Positions 47,105 to 55,841 of a stretch of DNA of 64,000 nucleotides are shown here, one piece after another; the first letter of the stretch is position 1; each line of letters opens with the position of its first letter. This DNA is from Desulfonema magnum (GTDB taxonomy: Bacteria; Desulfobacterota; Desulfobacteria; Desulfobacterales; 4be13), in assembly GCF_017377395.1 (NCBI RefSeq), contig NZ_CP061800.1:930001-994000 (forward strand). The letters are read 5' to 3'. The notes beneath the pieces were generated by a model. That model did no database searches, was not told the DNA's origin, and saw nothing but the letters and a program-made list of their open reading frames with translations. The position numbers and the translations under genes are program-made.

Positions 47105-49192
47105 TCACGGCAGTTCGGCTTTTAGCTGTTGAAGATCATCTTTTGAATTGGAAGAAAGAGAAGAAGGGACGAATTCTACGACCCTGTTTCTGCCCGCTTC
47201 TTTGGCTTGGTAAAGGGCATTATCTGCCCGATCAATGAGTTTGCTGAGAGGGCATGCTCCGGATTTATGAAAGTCTGTGAATCCCATACTGATGGTTACC
47301 TGAAACTGGAATGAATTAAACTCAAATATATGCGAAGCCACTATTTTCCTGAGCCTCTCCCCCATGATCCCGGCATTTTCAGCATTTGTGTTGGGCAAAA
47401 TAACAACAAATTCCTCCCCCCCGAAACGGCATACGGTGTCACTTTTCCGAGTCCATTTCCTGAGCTTCTCCCCCATTTCAGCCAGAACCATGTCTCCGGC
47501 CGAATGCCCGTAAGTATCGTTGATTTTTTTAAAATGATCAATATCCAACATAAAGAGAACCAGACCGCTTCCATATCTTTTGGCTCTTGAAATTTCCTGT
47601 CTGAGAACCCCTTTAAAATACCGGCGATTATAAAGCCCTGTCAGTTCATCTTTTGTGGACATTTCAGCGATTTTTTTATGCGCTTCTTTTATCTCTCTTC
47701 TGAGCTGGCCCTTTTCAACCGCATTTATTATGGTTCGGATAAGGGAGGTGTTATTCATTTTTGTCTTTGAAATATATCCGAAAGCCCCGGCCTGTATGAC
47801 CTGTGACGCAATCATTTCATCCCCCTGCCCTGTGATGACCACCATCGGCACTTCCGTATCTTTTTCATGCATGATTCTTAAAAAATCCATGGCAGTTCCG
47901 TCAGGAAAAAAATACTCCGAAAGGATCAGATCAAACTGAACATGCTCCAGAACCTGTATTGCCTCTTTAAGACACCTTGTTCGGAATAAATTGAACTGGC
48001 TGCGAACATTTAAAAAAGTATTAATTTTTTCAAAATCATCATCCAGTTTTTCCACACAAAGTATTCTTATTTTTTTGTTCAGATTTATGACAGAAGGCTC
48101 GTCTTTGGGAGAGAGCATGTGCGGTTCATCAGGTCGTATGGTCTGAATTTTTTTTATGATTCCGGATATTTTTTCACCCGATTCTTCTATTCTTTTTATA
48201 TAATTTTTTATTTTTTCCGGAGCATTCTTATCCATTCCGAGCAGTTCAATATTTCCCAAAAGTGTCATCAGGGGCTGATTCATCTCATGAGCAGTGGTTC
48301 CGGCCATCTGGAGGAGCAGCTTGAGCCGTTCTTCTTCAATAACCGCCCGTTGTTGCTCAAGTATCTTTTTGTTCGCCTTTTTTAATTCCTGAACCGTCTG
48401 ATAAAGGCCCATATTCGCAGTTGCCAGGGCATCTTCCATTTGCTTACGGTATGTGACATCACGCAGCGACGCGAGACAGGCTCTTTCTCCTTTCCATTCT
48501 ATTTCCGCAACACGCATCTCAGCCGTGACTTTTTCCAAACCTTCACGAACAATTTGAATTTCCATTATCTGACCGGGTATAATGGGAAATCCGAAAGGCT
48601 GGCCCAGAAATTCCTGAGTTTTTCGGCCAAAGAGCGATTTTGCGGCAGGATTGACAAGTTCCACTTTTCCGTTTTTATTGACAATGACAACCCCGTCGGC
48701 ATTCTTTGCAAGGAGATTGCGAAACCGTTTTTCAAAAGCTTGCAGGGCTTTCTTATGCTGTTTTCGGGCAAGAATTTCTCCATGCTTTCGTGCCACTTCT
48801 GACAGCAACGGTGCCAGGATTTCGAGATAATTTCTATTATCGTCTTTTATGAGATACTCATTCACAAAACCAAGTTTGTGAAACTGGGCCGCGAAGTTTT
48901 TGTTTTCCGGCTCAGTTAGGAGTATCAACGGCAGTGAGACATTTTGTTCAACAAAATCAGCGCATAATTCCAAGCCGGATCTTCCGCTCAGTTCATGGTC
49001 AATGACAATGATATCAAACAAGGGGGCTTTGTCGGCAACTCGTTTCAGGGCTTCCTCGGCTGTCATCAGAAGGGTTATTTCACTATTGACCGGGCTTTCC
49101 TTCATGGCCCGGTCAAAGTGCAGGAAGTCATTCCTATTGCTTTGAACCAGGAGAATACGAAGTGGTAATGATAGGTTATCTATATCCATCAT
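47105..49192 (-). CDS. REC-PAS-HisKA-REC-GGDEF signalling protein (diguanylate cyclase)
   Basis: 695 residues. REC1 (residues about 12-135) keeps a phospho-acceptor-like D in IIVIDHELSG but its acidic pair is QS. A PAS domain has ADGVVIVNKNGKVELVNPA. A HisKA-like helical part has AGTTAHEMNQPLMTLLGNI, but no ATP-binding domain follows. REC2 has E in place of the acceptor Asp (LILSEYFFPDG). The C-terminal GGDEF domain has RKSD (I-site) and RFGGEEFVVIL (active site). It should make cyclic di-GMP. AAAGAG precedes the start. The broken REC and HisKA parts suggest protein-protein sensing. Confidence 0.92.
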   Translation of the reverse strand: MMDIDNLSLPLRILLVQSNRNDFLHFDRAMKESPVNSEITLLMTAEEALKRVADKAPLFDIIVIDHELSGRSGLELCADFVEQNVSLPLILLTEPENKNFAAQFHKLGFVNEYLIKDDNRNYLEILAPLLSEVARKHGEILARKQHKKALQAFEKRFRNLLAKNADGVVIVNKNGKVELVNPAAKSLFGRKTQEFLGQPFGFPIIPGQIMEIQIVREGLEKVTAEMRVAEIEWKGERACLASLRDVTYRKQMEDALATANMGLYQTVQELKKANKKILEQQRAVIEEERLKLLLQMAGTTAHEMNQPLMTLLGNIELLGMDKNAPEKIKNYIKRIEESGEKISGIIKKIQTIRPDEPHMLSPKDEPSVINLNKKIRILCVEKLDDDFEKINTFLNVRSQFNLFRTRCLKEAIQVLEHVQFDLILSEYFFPDGTAMDFLRIMHEKDTEVPMVVITGQGDEMIASQVIQAGAFGYISKTKMNNTSLIRTIINAVEKGQLRREIKEAHKKIAEMSTKDELTGLYNRRYFKGVLRQEISRAKRYGSGLVLFMLDIDHFKKINDTYGHSAGDMVLAEMGEKLRKWTRKSDTVCRFGGEEFVVILPNTNAENAGIMGERLRKIVASHIFEFNSFQFQVTISMGFTDFHKSGACPLSKLIDRADNALYQAKEAGRNRVVEFVPSSLSSNSKDDLQQLKAELP

Positions 49193-49239
49193 TCTCTTTG
49201 AAATAGCCTGTGATAAAATACCGGGTTGTTATTACACAA

Positions 49240-49325
49240 TAATTAAGTTTTTTTGACCTGATTCGAACAAAAGAGGTTGTCATTCCTGCTTTCGCAGGAA
49301 TGACAGAAATTTGATTATCGAGCGT
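49240..49325. repeat. Inverted-repeat element (family F, copy 2)
   Basis: TTGTCATTCCTGCTTTCGC and its complement form an inner hairpin. The right end is AAATTTGATTATCGAG as in the other family F copies. The left end is degenerate. No gene is seen in 49193-49551. Confidence 0.75.
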
Positions 49326-49551
49326 TAAAAGCTCCTGTTGAGCTGATTTTTCCCGTGATGACTCACAAATAAGTTCTTTTTATATTTTTCCGGATGATTT
49401 GGATAAAACAACACGTCACAAATGCTGTTCCGATTGATTATCTGACAAAACAGCAAAATAAGTCAATAGGGTGAACAGAGTATTCTGAGGTGGAATTTTT
49501 CTACTTTTTGGAACTGTTTCAAAAAGAATCGGAACCACGATGTGCATCTTT

Positions 49552-50943
49552 TCATCGGGACTTGGCGATGATGGCTTTGGCAGGTATGAGTCCGGTCGCA
49601 CTGGCTGAGACGATATTTCCGGCCACCCCGGGTCCGTCTCCGGCCACATACATTCCCCTGATTTTTGTTTGTAAATCGTTTGTCGTTTCAATCTGAGTGG
49701 CAAAAAATTTGATTTCCGGAGCGTAAAGCAGGGTTTCGTCATTGGCAACCCCGGGAAGCACAAAATTCAGTTTGTTCAGCCCCTCGATAATGTTCGTGAG
49801 AATTCTTTCCGGAAGGGCCATCGCGATATCACCGCATACCACATTCGTCAGTGTGGGTTCGATGTATCCCTTTCTGACTCTGTTCCAGGTGCTTCGCCGT
49901 CCGCGTCTCAGGTCCCCGAATCGCTGGAGAATGGGCTTTCCTCCGCCGATCAGAGACGCCAGGTTGCCAATGGACTCACCATAAGCCTGATTGTCCGTGA
50001 CCGGCTCCGTGAGAACGACTTTGGACAGAAACGCAAAATTGGTGTTTTCGGATTTATTGTGCCGATACGCGTGTCCGTTGACACAGACAAAATTGCTGTA
50101 GTTTTCTATGGAGACAAATCCTCCGTTGTTTGTGCAAAAGGTCCGGGTCTGATCATCATATTTCTGAGTCTGAATGAAAAAGGTGGGATCGTAAATAACA
50201 TCACAGATATCCTGCATAATATCATTGTGAACTTCCACACGAATTCCCACTTCAATGCCCCGATGTCTGAGACGGATTCCGTGGCGATGCGCCAGCTTTC
50301 CGACCCAGTCGGCTCCCACACGCCCCGGAGCCAGGATGACGTTATCTGAAAAATACGTTGCCTTGTCGGTCACAACACCTTTCACCCTGTCATTTTCAAC
50401 AATCACACTCTCGACGTTTTCCAAAATGTGAATGTCAACCCCTTTTGATTGAATATAGTCGCTCATGCCTGCGATATGGTTCGGCAGATAGTCACTGCCC
50501 AGGTGTTTCTGCTTAATGATAAGCAAATCAATGCCATACGTCTTGGCTTTTTTTCGGGTGACTTTGGCCGCGTCCATATCCGTGGGATAAACCGGGCTGT
50601 CCATACCGAAGTGATCGAATATCTGTTCAGTTTCATCAATAATGGCCTGGGCCTGGGCGCGTTGCATAAACTGGGTCAGGTCTGTTTTCCCAAGTTTGTA
50701 AATGTAATTCAGTTTGCCGTCGGAAAACAGCCCCGCGCCGCCAATTCCGCAGAGAATATTGCAGGGTTCGCACTTCAGACATGCCCGTGACGCGTTGCAC
50801 GGACATTTCCGCTTCAAGGCTGCTTTGCCTCTTTCAATAAGAAGCACCCGGAAATCCGAGTGTTCACACAGGTAATACGCCGCAAAAAGTCCAGCGGGCC
50901 CTCCGCCGACGATGATGCAGTCATAGATTTGAGTTTTTTTCAT
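49552..50943 (-). CDS. FAD-dependent dehydrogenase (COG2509-type)
   Basis: 463 residues. The N-terminal Rossmann fold has DCIIVGGGPAGLFAAYYL. A Cys-rich stretch CPCNASRACLKCEPCNILCG then GIGGAGLFSDGKLNYI follows, as in uncharacterised COG2509 dehydrogenases. VILAPGRVGADWVGKL and the closing GMYVAGDGPGVAGNIVSASATG are FAD-binding. The substrate is unknown. AGGGGG lies upstream of the ATG. The Cys cluster could hold a metal or iron-sulfur centre. It is a single gene with empty flanks. Confidence 0.9.
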   Translation of the reverse strand: MKKTQIYDCIIVGGGPAGLFAAYYLCEHSDFRVLLIERGKAALKRKCPCNASRACLKCEPCNILCGIGGAGLFSDGKLNYIYKLGKTDLTQFMQRAQAQAIIDETEQIFDHFGMDSPVYPTDMDAAKVTRKKAKTYGIDLLIIKQKHLGSDYLPNHIAGMSDYIQSKGVDIHILENVESVIVENDRVKGVVTDKATYFSDNVILAPGRVGADWVGKLAHRHGIRLRHRGIEVGIRVEVHNDIMQDICDVIYDPTFFIQTQKYDDQTRTFCTNNGGFVSIENYSNFVCVNGHAYRHNKSENTNFAFLSKVVLTEPVTDNQAYGESIGNLASLIGGGKPILQRFGDLRRGRRSTWNRVRKGYIEPTLTNVVCGDIAMALPERILTNIIEGLNKLNFVLPGVANDETLLYAPEIKFFATQIETTNDLQTKIRGMYVAGDGPGVAGNIVSASATGLIPAKAIIAKSR

Positions 50944-51209
50944 TTTCCCCCTATAACCATATCTTTTTCATATCTACCTTAGCAAACATCATATTTTCTT
51001 TGAAATAAATGGATTACATGATATCTCTGAGGTTCTGAAAATCTCAAAGGTCTTTCACAGGTTCCAGTATTCGACGCACATTCATGTTCATAATCTGCTG
51101 CTTCTGTATGCAGATGATTTTGGAGGATTATAAAATTGGAATGGCAAGCGAATTTTTCAAAGAAGTTCCGGGGTGAGGCGGATCAGTCATTTTCCCTGAA
51201 TCCATGAAA

Positions 51210-51401
51210 TCAGGTGAAAGGCACATTCGACACGGCCTTGTTCAGCAATTCCTGGCGCATTGCACAGCCGCAGGATTTCCCCGTAGTTTGCTCATATATT
51301 TTTGCTGTCTTGTCAAGTCCCAGGGCGTGCGTTATTTGGGCAATACAATCCCCCAGCCCCATCCCCGCTCTTATATTCGTATTTACTTTTATTCTTTTCA
51401 T
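51210..51401 (-). CDS. Small CGC-containing protein
   Basis: 63 residues: MKRIKVNTNIRAGMGLGDCI, AQITHALGLDKTAKIYEQTT and KSCGCAMRQELLNKAVSNVP. The layout (GDxIAxxTxALG, then CxC with a following R and LN) resembles small phage- and bacteria-encoded Cys-motif proteins, e.g. those with a CGxCxxRxxxLN tail. Function unknown; it may bind a metal. It is followed on the minus strand by an AT-rich hairpin and then the OYE gene. It is not near the LanM gene and is not a likely substrate of it. Confidence 0.65.
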   Translation of the reverse strand: MKRIKVNTNIRAGMGLGDCIAQITHALGLDKTAKIYEQTTGKSCGCAMRQELLNKAVSNVPFT

Positions 51402-51403
51402 TT

Positions 51404-51466
51404 GTATAAGTTGAGAATTGAGAATTGAGAGATTCTGATCTCAATTTTCAATTCTCAATTTTCAAT
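51404..51466. repeat. AATTGAGA repeat hairpin
   Basis: TTGAGAATTGAGAATTGAGA followed by TCTCAATTTTCAATTCTCAA forms a long imperfect stem around GATTCTGA. It joins the start of the small CGC protein and the stop of the oxidoreductase. Confidence 0.75.
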
Positions 51467-53397
51467 TAAATCTGGCGTCCGATTTCTTCTGCCTCACTCA
51501 GCGCATACATGATGATCCGAGGGCTTTTGGCATCACCGATCACATGCACGGGAATATCCGTGTCCTTGAAGAGTTCGGCAGCTTTGCGAATCGGTGTCAT
51601 CTTTTCCGCAATCACAACGCTGTCAAAGTCCTCAAGTCTGATTTCCTCGCCCTGGGAACGAAAAACAGCGCCGTTGGGGAGGAATTCTTTAACAGAGACC
51701 TGTTTATACATCTTCACACTGTCCCGCTTGAGCCGCTCCCTGAGATAGAACCGGTCATTGCTCGACATCTCCTCTCCGAAATGTCTTTTACGATTGAGAA
51801 CCACCACATCCTTCCCCTTCTCGGCCAGAAAATCCGTCAATACCATCCCGGCCTGATTTCCGCCGATGACAAACACTTTGTCCCCTGTGAGCGACTTCTC
51901 CTCCAGAACATCCGTGACCGTGCATAAATCCATGTCTGTTTGAAAAAGTCCTTTGATAATGGGCATTTCAGGAAGGCTGCCGGTGGCAAGGACAATTTCT
52001 TCAGGCTGAACAGCGTCAATGAATGCTTTTGTCAGATCCGTATTTAAACGGACCTCGACATGCAGACGGTCCAGCTCCTTTTTGAAAAAATTGATGATGT
52101 CCATAATTTCAGAACGTCCGGGCGGAATAGCTGCCAGTCTTGCCAGCCCCCCGATATGTCCGCTTTCCTCGCACACGATCACCTCATGCCCTCGTAACGC
52201 GGCCGTTCTTGCGGCAGCAAGTCCCGCAGGGCCGGCCCCGGCCACCAGTACTTTTTTGGAATGTTCCGCTTTCTCCTCGCCTTTCAGCAAGTATTCTCTG
52301 CCCACATCCGGGTTGACAACACAGCCCCCCGGCTCCAGTGCCAGCACATTATGAATGCACCCCAGACAGCACCCGATACACGGCCTGATCTGGCCGAGGT
52401 CTCCGGCTTTTGCCTTATTGGCAAGCTCCGGGTCCGCCAGCAATGCCCGTCCCATGGAGACCGCATCTGCCCTTCCTTCTTTTAATATCCGATCTGCAAG
52501 CTCCGGATTTTTGATTCTTCCCACCGTGATAACAGGAAGGGAAACCATTTTTTTCACAGCCTCGGCCAGATGAACAAAACAACCGTGTTTCACATACATG
52601 GAAGGAATCGTGAGTTCCGAAGATCCGTAAACCCCCGCGGAAACATGCAGATAGGCCGCCCCCTGCTCCTCCAGAAGCACCGCAAGTTTCAGGGCTTCTT
52701 CAAGGGTCCAGCCGTCTTTAATGTAATCATTGCCATTAATGCGGATACCCACAGGAAAATCAGGGCCGGTTTTATCTTTGATATCCCTGAACAGCTCCAG
52801 AAGAAAGCGGATACGGTTTTCAAAAGAACCGCCGTATTCATCTTCCCGTTTATTGGAATTTTTTGCCAAAAACTGGTTGATGAGATAGCCATGGGCACCG
52901 TGAATTTCAAGGAAATCAAATCCCGCGTCCTTGCACCGTCTCGCAGCATCGCCGAAAGCTTTTGCCATTTCATGAATTTCAGGGATGGTAAGCTCCCGCG
53001 GAATTCCTTTGACGACCGCTTCCGCGGGCAAAGGGGAGGGGGCCACTTTGTTATCATGATAGGACTGTCTGCCGCCGTGCATGAGCTGCATGCCGAATTT
53101 TGCGCCGTAGGGACGGACCGCTTCTGTCATTTTTTGCAAGCCCGGGATGCACGCGTCATCCCACAACATTGGCAGCTTGGGAAGTTCCAGCCCGGTCGGA
53201 TGCACGGCACCGCCGCCCACCAGCATCATTCCGGTTCCGCCTTTGGCCCTGGCAACAAAATATTCAGTCAGTTGTTCTGTCGCATTTCCTGCTTCATCAA
53301 CACCAAAATTGATACTCATTGCTGACATGAGCAGCCGGTTTTTTGCGGTCATGGTACCGATTTGAATCGGTGTAAAGAGGTGTTTCAAATGACTCAT
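51466..53397 (-). CDS. NADH:flavin oxidoreductase / 2,4-dienoyl-CoA reductase-like
   Basis: About 643 residues from the ATG at 53397; the frame extends 11 codons to 53430. The old-yellow-enzyme barrel has LFTPIQIGTMTAKNRLLMSAM, LEIHGAHGYLINQFL and a C-terminal VSMGRALLADPELANKA. A Cys cluster PCIGCCLGC and GGCVVNP binds a 4Fe-4S cluster. A second half has the FAD/NAD folds KVLVAGAGPAGLAAARTA and VFVIGGNQAGMVL. Such enzymes reduce enoate or dienoyl-CoA substrates; the substrate here is unknown. It may act in aromatic or fatty acid breakdown. Confidence 0.93.
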   Translation of the reverse strand: MSHLKHLFTPIQIGTMTAKNRLLMSAMSINFGVDEAGNATEQLTEYFVARAKGGTGMMLVGGGAVHPTGLELPKLPMLWDDACIPGLQKMTEAVRPYGAKFGMQLMHGGRQSYHDNKVAPSPLPAEAVVKGIPRELTIPEIHEMAKAFGDAARRCKDAGFDFLEIHGAHGYLINQFLAKNSNKREDEYGGSFENRIRFLLELFRDIKDKTGPDFPVGIRINGNDYIKDGWTLEEALKLAVLLEEQGAAYLHVSAGVYGSSELTIPSMYVKHGCFVHLAEAVKKMVSLPVITVGRIKNPELADRILKEGRADAVSMGRALLADPELANKAKAGDLGQIRPCIGCCLGCIHNVLALEPGGCVVNPDVGREYLLKGEEKAEHSKKVLVAGAGPAGLAAARTAALRGHEVIVCEESGHIGGLARLAAIPPGRSEIMDIINFFKKELDRLHVEVRLNTDLTKAFIDAVQPEEIVLATGSLPEMPIIKGLFQTDMDLCTVTDVLEEKSLTGDKVFVIGGNQAGMVLTDFLAEKGKDVVVLNRKRHFGEEMSSNDRFYLRERLKRDSVKMYKQVSVKEFLPNGAVFRSQGEEIRLEDFDSVVIAEKMTPIRKAAELFKDTDIPVHVIGDAKSPRIIMYALSEAEEIGRQI

Positions 53398-53480
53398 TTT
53401 TTTATATATCCTTCCCTGTGTTTTGTTCATGGTTCAGAGGGAGAAACTCTCTCCTTCTTCTCCTGACCAGTCTGTCAATT

Positions 53481-53565
53481 CGGAGTGCCAAACTTACAGT
53501 TTGGCAAAATCTCAGCCTCCTGCAAACCAGGAGGGTTCTGCCAAACTGTAAGTTTGGCACTCCGG
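53481..53565. repeat. Paired family A hairpins in inverted orientation
   Basis: CGGAGTGCCAAACTTACAGT and its complement ACTGTAAGTTTGGCACTCCG bracket 40 bp that itself holds CAGCCTCCTGC. This shows how two family A units combine into a larger palindrome. Confidence 0.9.
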
Positions 53566-53611
53566 ACAATTTTTTAATGACTACAAATGGATAGAAAATT
53601 ATTGCAGATAA

Positions 53612-53642
53612 GACCTCCGAGGTTTTCAAAACCTCGGAGGTC
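53612..53642. repeat. 31-bp palindrome (family B)
   Basis: Perfect palindrome GACCTCCGAGGTTTT plus complement. Matches 60217-60247 and 1242-1272. Confidence 0.9.
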
Positions 53643-53830
53643 CTTCTTTCTGAAACTTTTATCCATATCATTAACCAATTAATATCTTATAACGGCTACA
53701 GATTCAAGAGAAAAAGTAATAAGGCAGGGGGGAACAGGACTGAAAGCCCCCTCATCAATGTCCGCCCAGTTCGGTCTGACAAAGATAATGGTGGCAAAAA
53801 AAGCCCCGGCGCACCTGAAGCTCTCAGCCG

Positions 53831-54088
53831 GGGGACTGATCCCCCGGCTTTGTTTACATTGCGATTAAGCCTTGATTTTTTCAATCAGGGATTCGGCAGC
53901 ATTTATCTGCCGGACGGGGTTTGCAACCCCGTCCGAAATATTTTCCGACCCCCGAAAACAAACGTTTCGGACGGGGTTGCAAACCCCGTCCGGCAGTCTT
54001 AGCCTGATGCATATGGGGACTGATCCCCCGGCTTTGTTTACATTGCGATTAAGCCTTGATTTTTTCAATCAGGGATTCGGCAGCATTT
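53831..54088. repeat. 74-bp direct duplication flanking a family C element
   Basis: The 74 bp at 53831-53904 recur exactly at 54015-54088. The second copy contains the last 40 bp of the helical-protein gene. Between them lies a family C pair (53907-53996: GCCGGACGGGGTTTGCAAC, its near complement, and TTTCGGACGGGG) plus the TCTTAGCCTGATGCATATG end seen at 59903-59921. The gap 53398-53830 has no gene. The two small ORFs over this stretch are products of the duplication. Confidence 0.92.
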
Positions 54089-54318
54089 GTAATTTCCCTG
54101 TCCTGATGGGCTTTTGCTGCAACAATTTCTTCATTGAGCAGTTCTTTGCGCCCTGCTGAATCCGGCCTGTTTTCCAGGTTTTCAATTGCTTTGGCAAGCT
54201 CGCTTTTTTCACCGAATTTTTTTTGAATAAGCGTTGTTAGCGCATCGTAAGCATCTTTTACAGCTGTTTCTTCCAGCTTGGCAAAAGCCTTTGTTATAGC
54301 AACAGTGACAGCTTCCAT
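54049..54318 (-). CDS. Small all-helical protein (conflict-system adaptor-like)
   Basis: 89 residues: MEAVTVAITKAFAKLEETAV, KDAYDALTTLIQKKFGEKSE and ALENLENRPDS-type acidic linker, ending in AESLIEKIKA. No membrane segment. It resembles the short helical N-terminal or stand-alone domain seen with NACHT/TIR-type conflict proteins (KFG, then ENRPDSAGRKELL). That is my recollection of the pattern, not a search result. It has a good ribosome site (AAGGAGG near 54330). Its 3' end lies in the 74-bp duplication. Confidence 0.72.
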   Translation of the reverse strand: MEAVTVAITKAFAKLEETAVKDAYDALTTLIQKKFGEKSELAKAIENLENRPDSAGRKELLNEEIVAAKAHQDREITNAAESLIEKIKA

Positions 54319-54372
54319 TTGAATTTCCTCCTTATTGATTATTTAAATAAAAATTTTTTGAACAGTCAGTCT

Positions 54373-54523
54373 CAGCAGATCGAAAAGTTTCCGGGCTGTG
54401 CGCGGGACAGCAGAGAAACCCGGCTTTTTTCCCCGGACGAAACATCCCCCGCCGGAAAAAGCCGGGTTTCTTTCCCCTCTGCCCTGTCTGTCCAGTGTGC
54501 CTGAAAACTTTTTCGATCTGCTG
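54373..54523. repeat. MITE-like element (family D, copy 2)
   Basis: 151 bp with 16-bp-plus ends CAGCAGATCGAAAAGTTTCC and GAAAACTTTTTCGATCTGCTG. The interior has AACCCGGCTTTTTTCCCCGG, then AAAAAGCCGGGTTTCTTTCC, an inner stem of the same type as a terminator. Confidence 0.9.
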
Positions 54524-54712
54524 AATCTGTAATGACTGAAACCATTCAATTTTTCAATTCATTATCATAAAACAGAGGGGATAGTCAATGAAGTGAATTT
54601 TTTAAGCAAAATAATCTGATTCAAAACTTGAGATTCATCATCATTTCTGATAAACAGCTTGTCATAGGCAATCATAATGAATGACAGAAAACTATTTTAA
54701 TATACAAAAAAT

Positions 54713-55657
54713 ATGAAAAAATACGTTGATGATGCTGAGGAATATATAAAAATATCTGTTCTTTTGATGAGAAACTGCTTGCATATTTTCAAAGTATCAT
54801 AAAAACTGACAGCAATCTGACCAGGCATACAGAAAAATCCATATCCCGGTTTTTAAGTGCGATAAAACAGGAAAAGGAAGCGGAATACATTTGACAAAGG
54901 CAGGATATATACATTTGATGGAGCTTTGACCTCCAAACTTGGCGAAATTGTCAGTGATCTTAACGGCACAAATATTCAGTTGGACCTTTTTGCTGATAAT
55001 ACCCGGCAGCAAAATGTCACATACAAAAACATAAAGCTGTATCCGGATTCCTGTCTGAATATATTGCCCGGACTTCGGAGCATGACATATCAGGCTGTTA
55101 TAACATCTCCACCCTATTGCAACCGATACGATTATACACGGACTTATGCGCTTGAACATGCGATGCTGGGGATTCAGGAACATGAACTGAGCGATTTACG
55201 CCAGAAAATGTTAAGCTGCACGGTTGAAAACCGTGAAAAAGACCTTCTGAATCTCAACTTGGGCCGGGCTTCGGCTGTAAGGTCATGTGAGAAGAATGAG
55301 CTGCTGCAATCTGTCATAACTTATTTGGAATACCAAAAAACTGTCAGAAAGCTTAACAATAACGGGATACCCAGGATGGTCAGAGGGTATTTCCATGAAA
55401 TGGCCTGTGTGATACAGGAGTGCTTCAGGCTGTTAAAGAACGGCGGAATGATTTTTATGGTTAACGACAATGTGCGTTATGCGGGAGCAGGTGTTTCAGT
55501 TGATCTGATTCTGTCGAAAATTGCGGAAGACACGGGGTTTGATATTGAAAACATACTGGTTTTACCGAACGGCAAGGGAAACAGCAGTCAGCAGATGGGT
55601 GTCCACGGACAGGAAATATTAAGAAAATGTGTTTATGTCTGGAGAAAACCCGATTGA
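54713..55657 (+). pseudogene. Decayed paralogue of the DNA methyltransferase at 21.1 kb
   Basis: The start matches the 21.1 kb gene (ATGAAAAAATACG, then GAGGAATATATAAAA, CATATTTTCAAAGTATCAT). A one-base loss shifts the frame near 54756. One deletion joins AATCTGACCAGG to CATACAGAAAAATCC and removes the SAM-binding DPFAGSGTT motif. A second removes the middle segment up to GGAATACATTTGACAAAGG. From 54926 an open 243-residue frame keeps [13 protein letters not shown] and the C-terminal half. Without motif I it cannot be an active methylase. Similarity continues about 55 bp past the stop, including the last codons of glgB. Confidence 0.93.
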
Positions 55658-55841
55658 AAAATCTGACTTATAAAAATCACCTGAACTTTGCTGAGTCGCT
55701 GATAACTCCTTATGATCAGATCCATGCGGACTTTGTTGCCCTGGTCATGGAAATATTTTAATATCCTGCGGTCACAAAAAAAATTAAAATTTCATATTCT
55801 TCCTAACACTTAACACTTAACACCTGACACTTTCACATAAA

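Noticed and set aside
52570..53325. A 251-codon plus-strand frame
   Set aside because: Shadow of the OYE-type oxidoreductase gene on the minus strand, which carries full family motifs.
53696..54068. Two small frames sharing the same first 18 residues
   Set aside because: The identity comes from the 74-bp direct duplication; both run through palindromic repeats.
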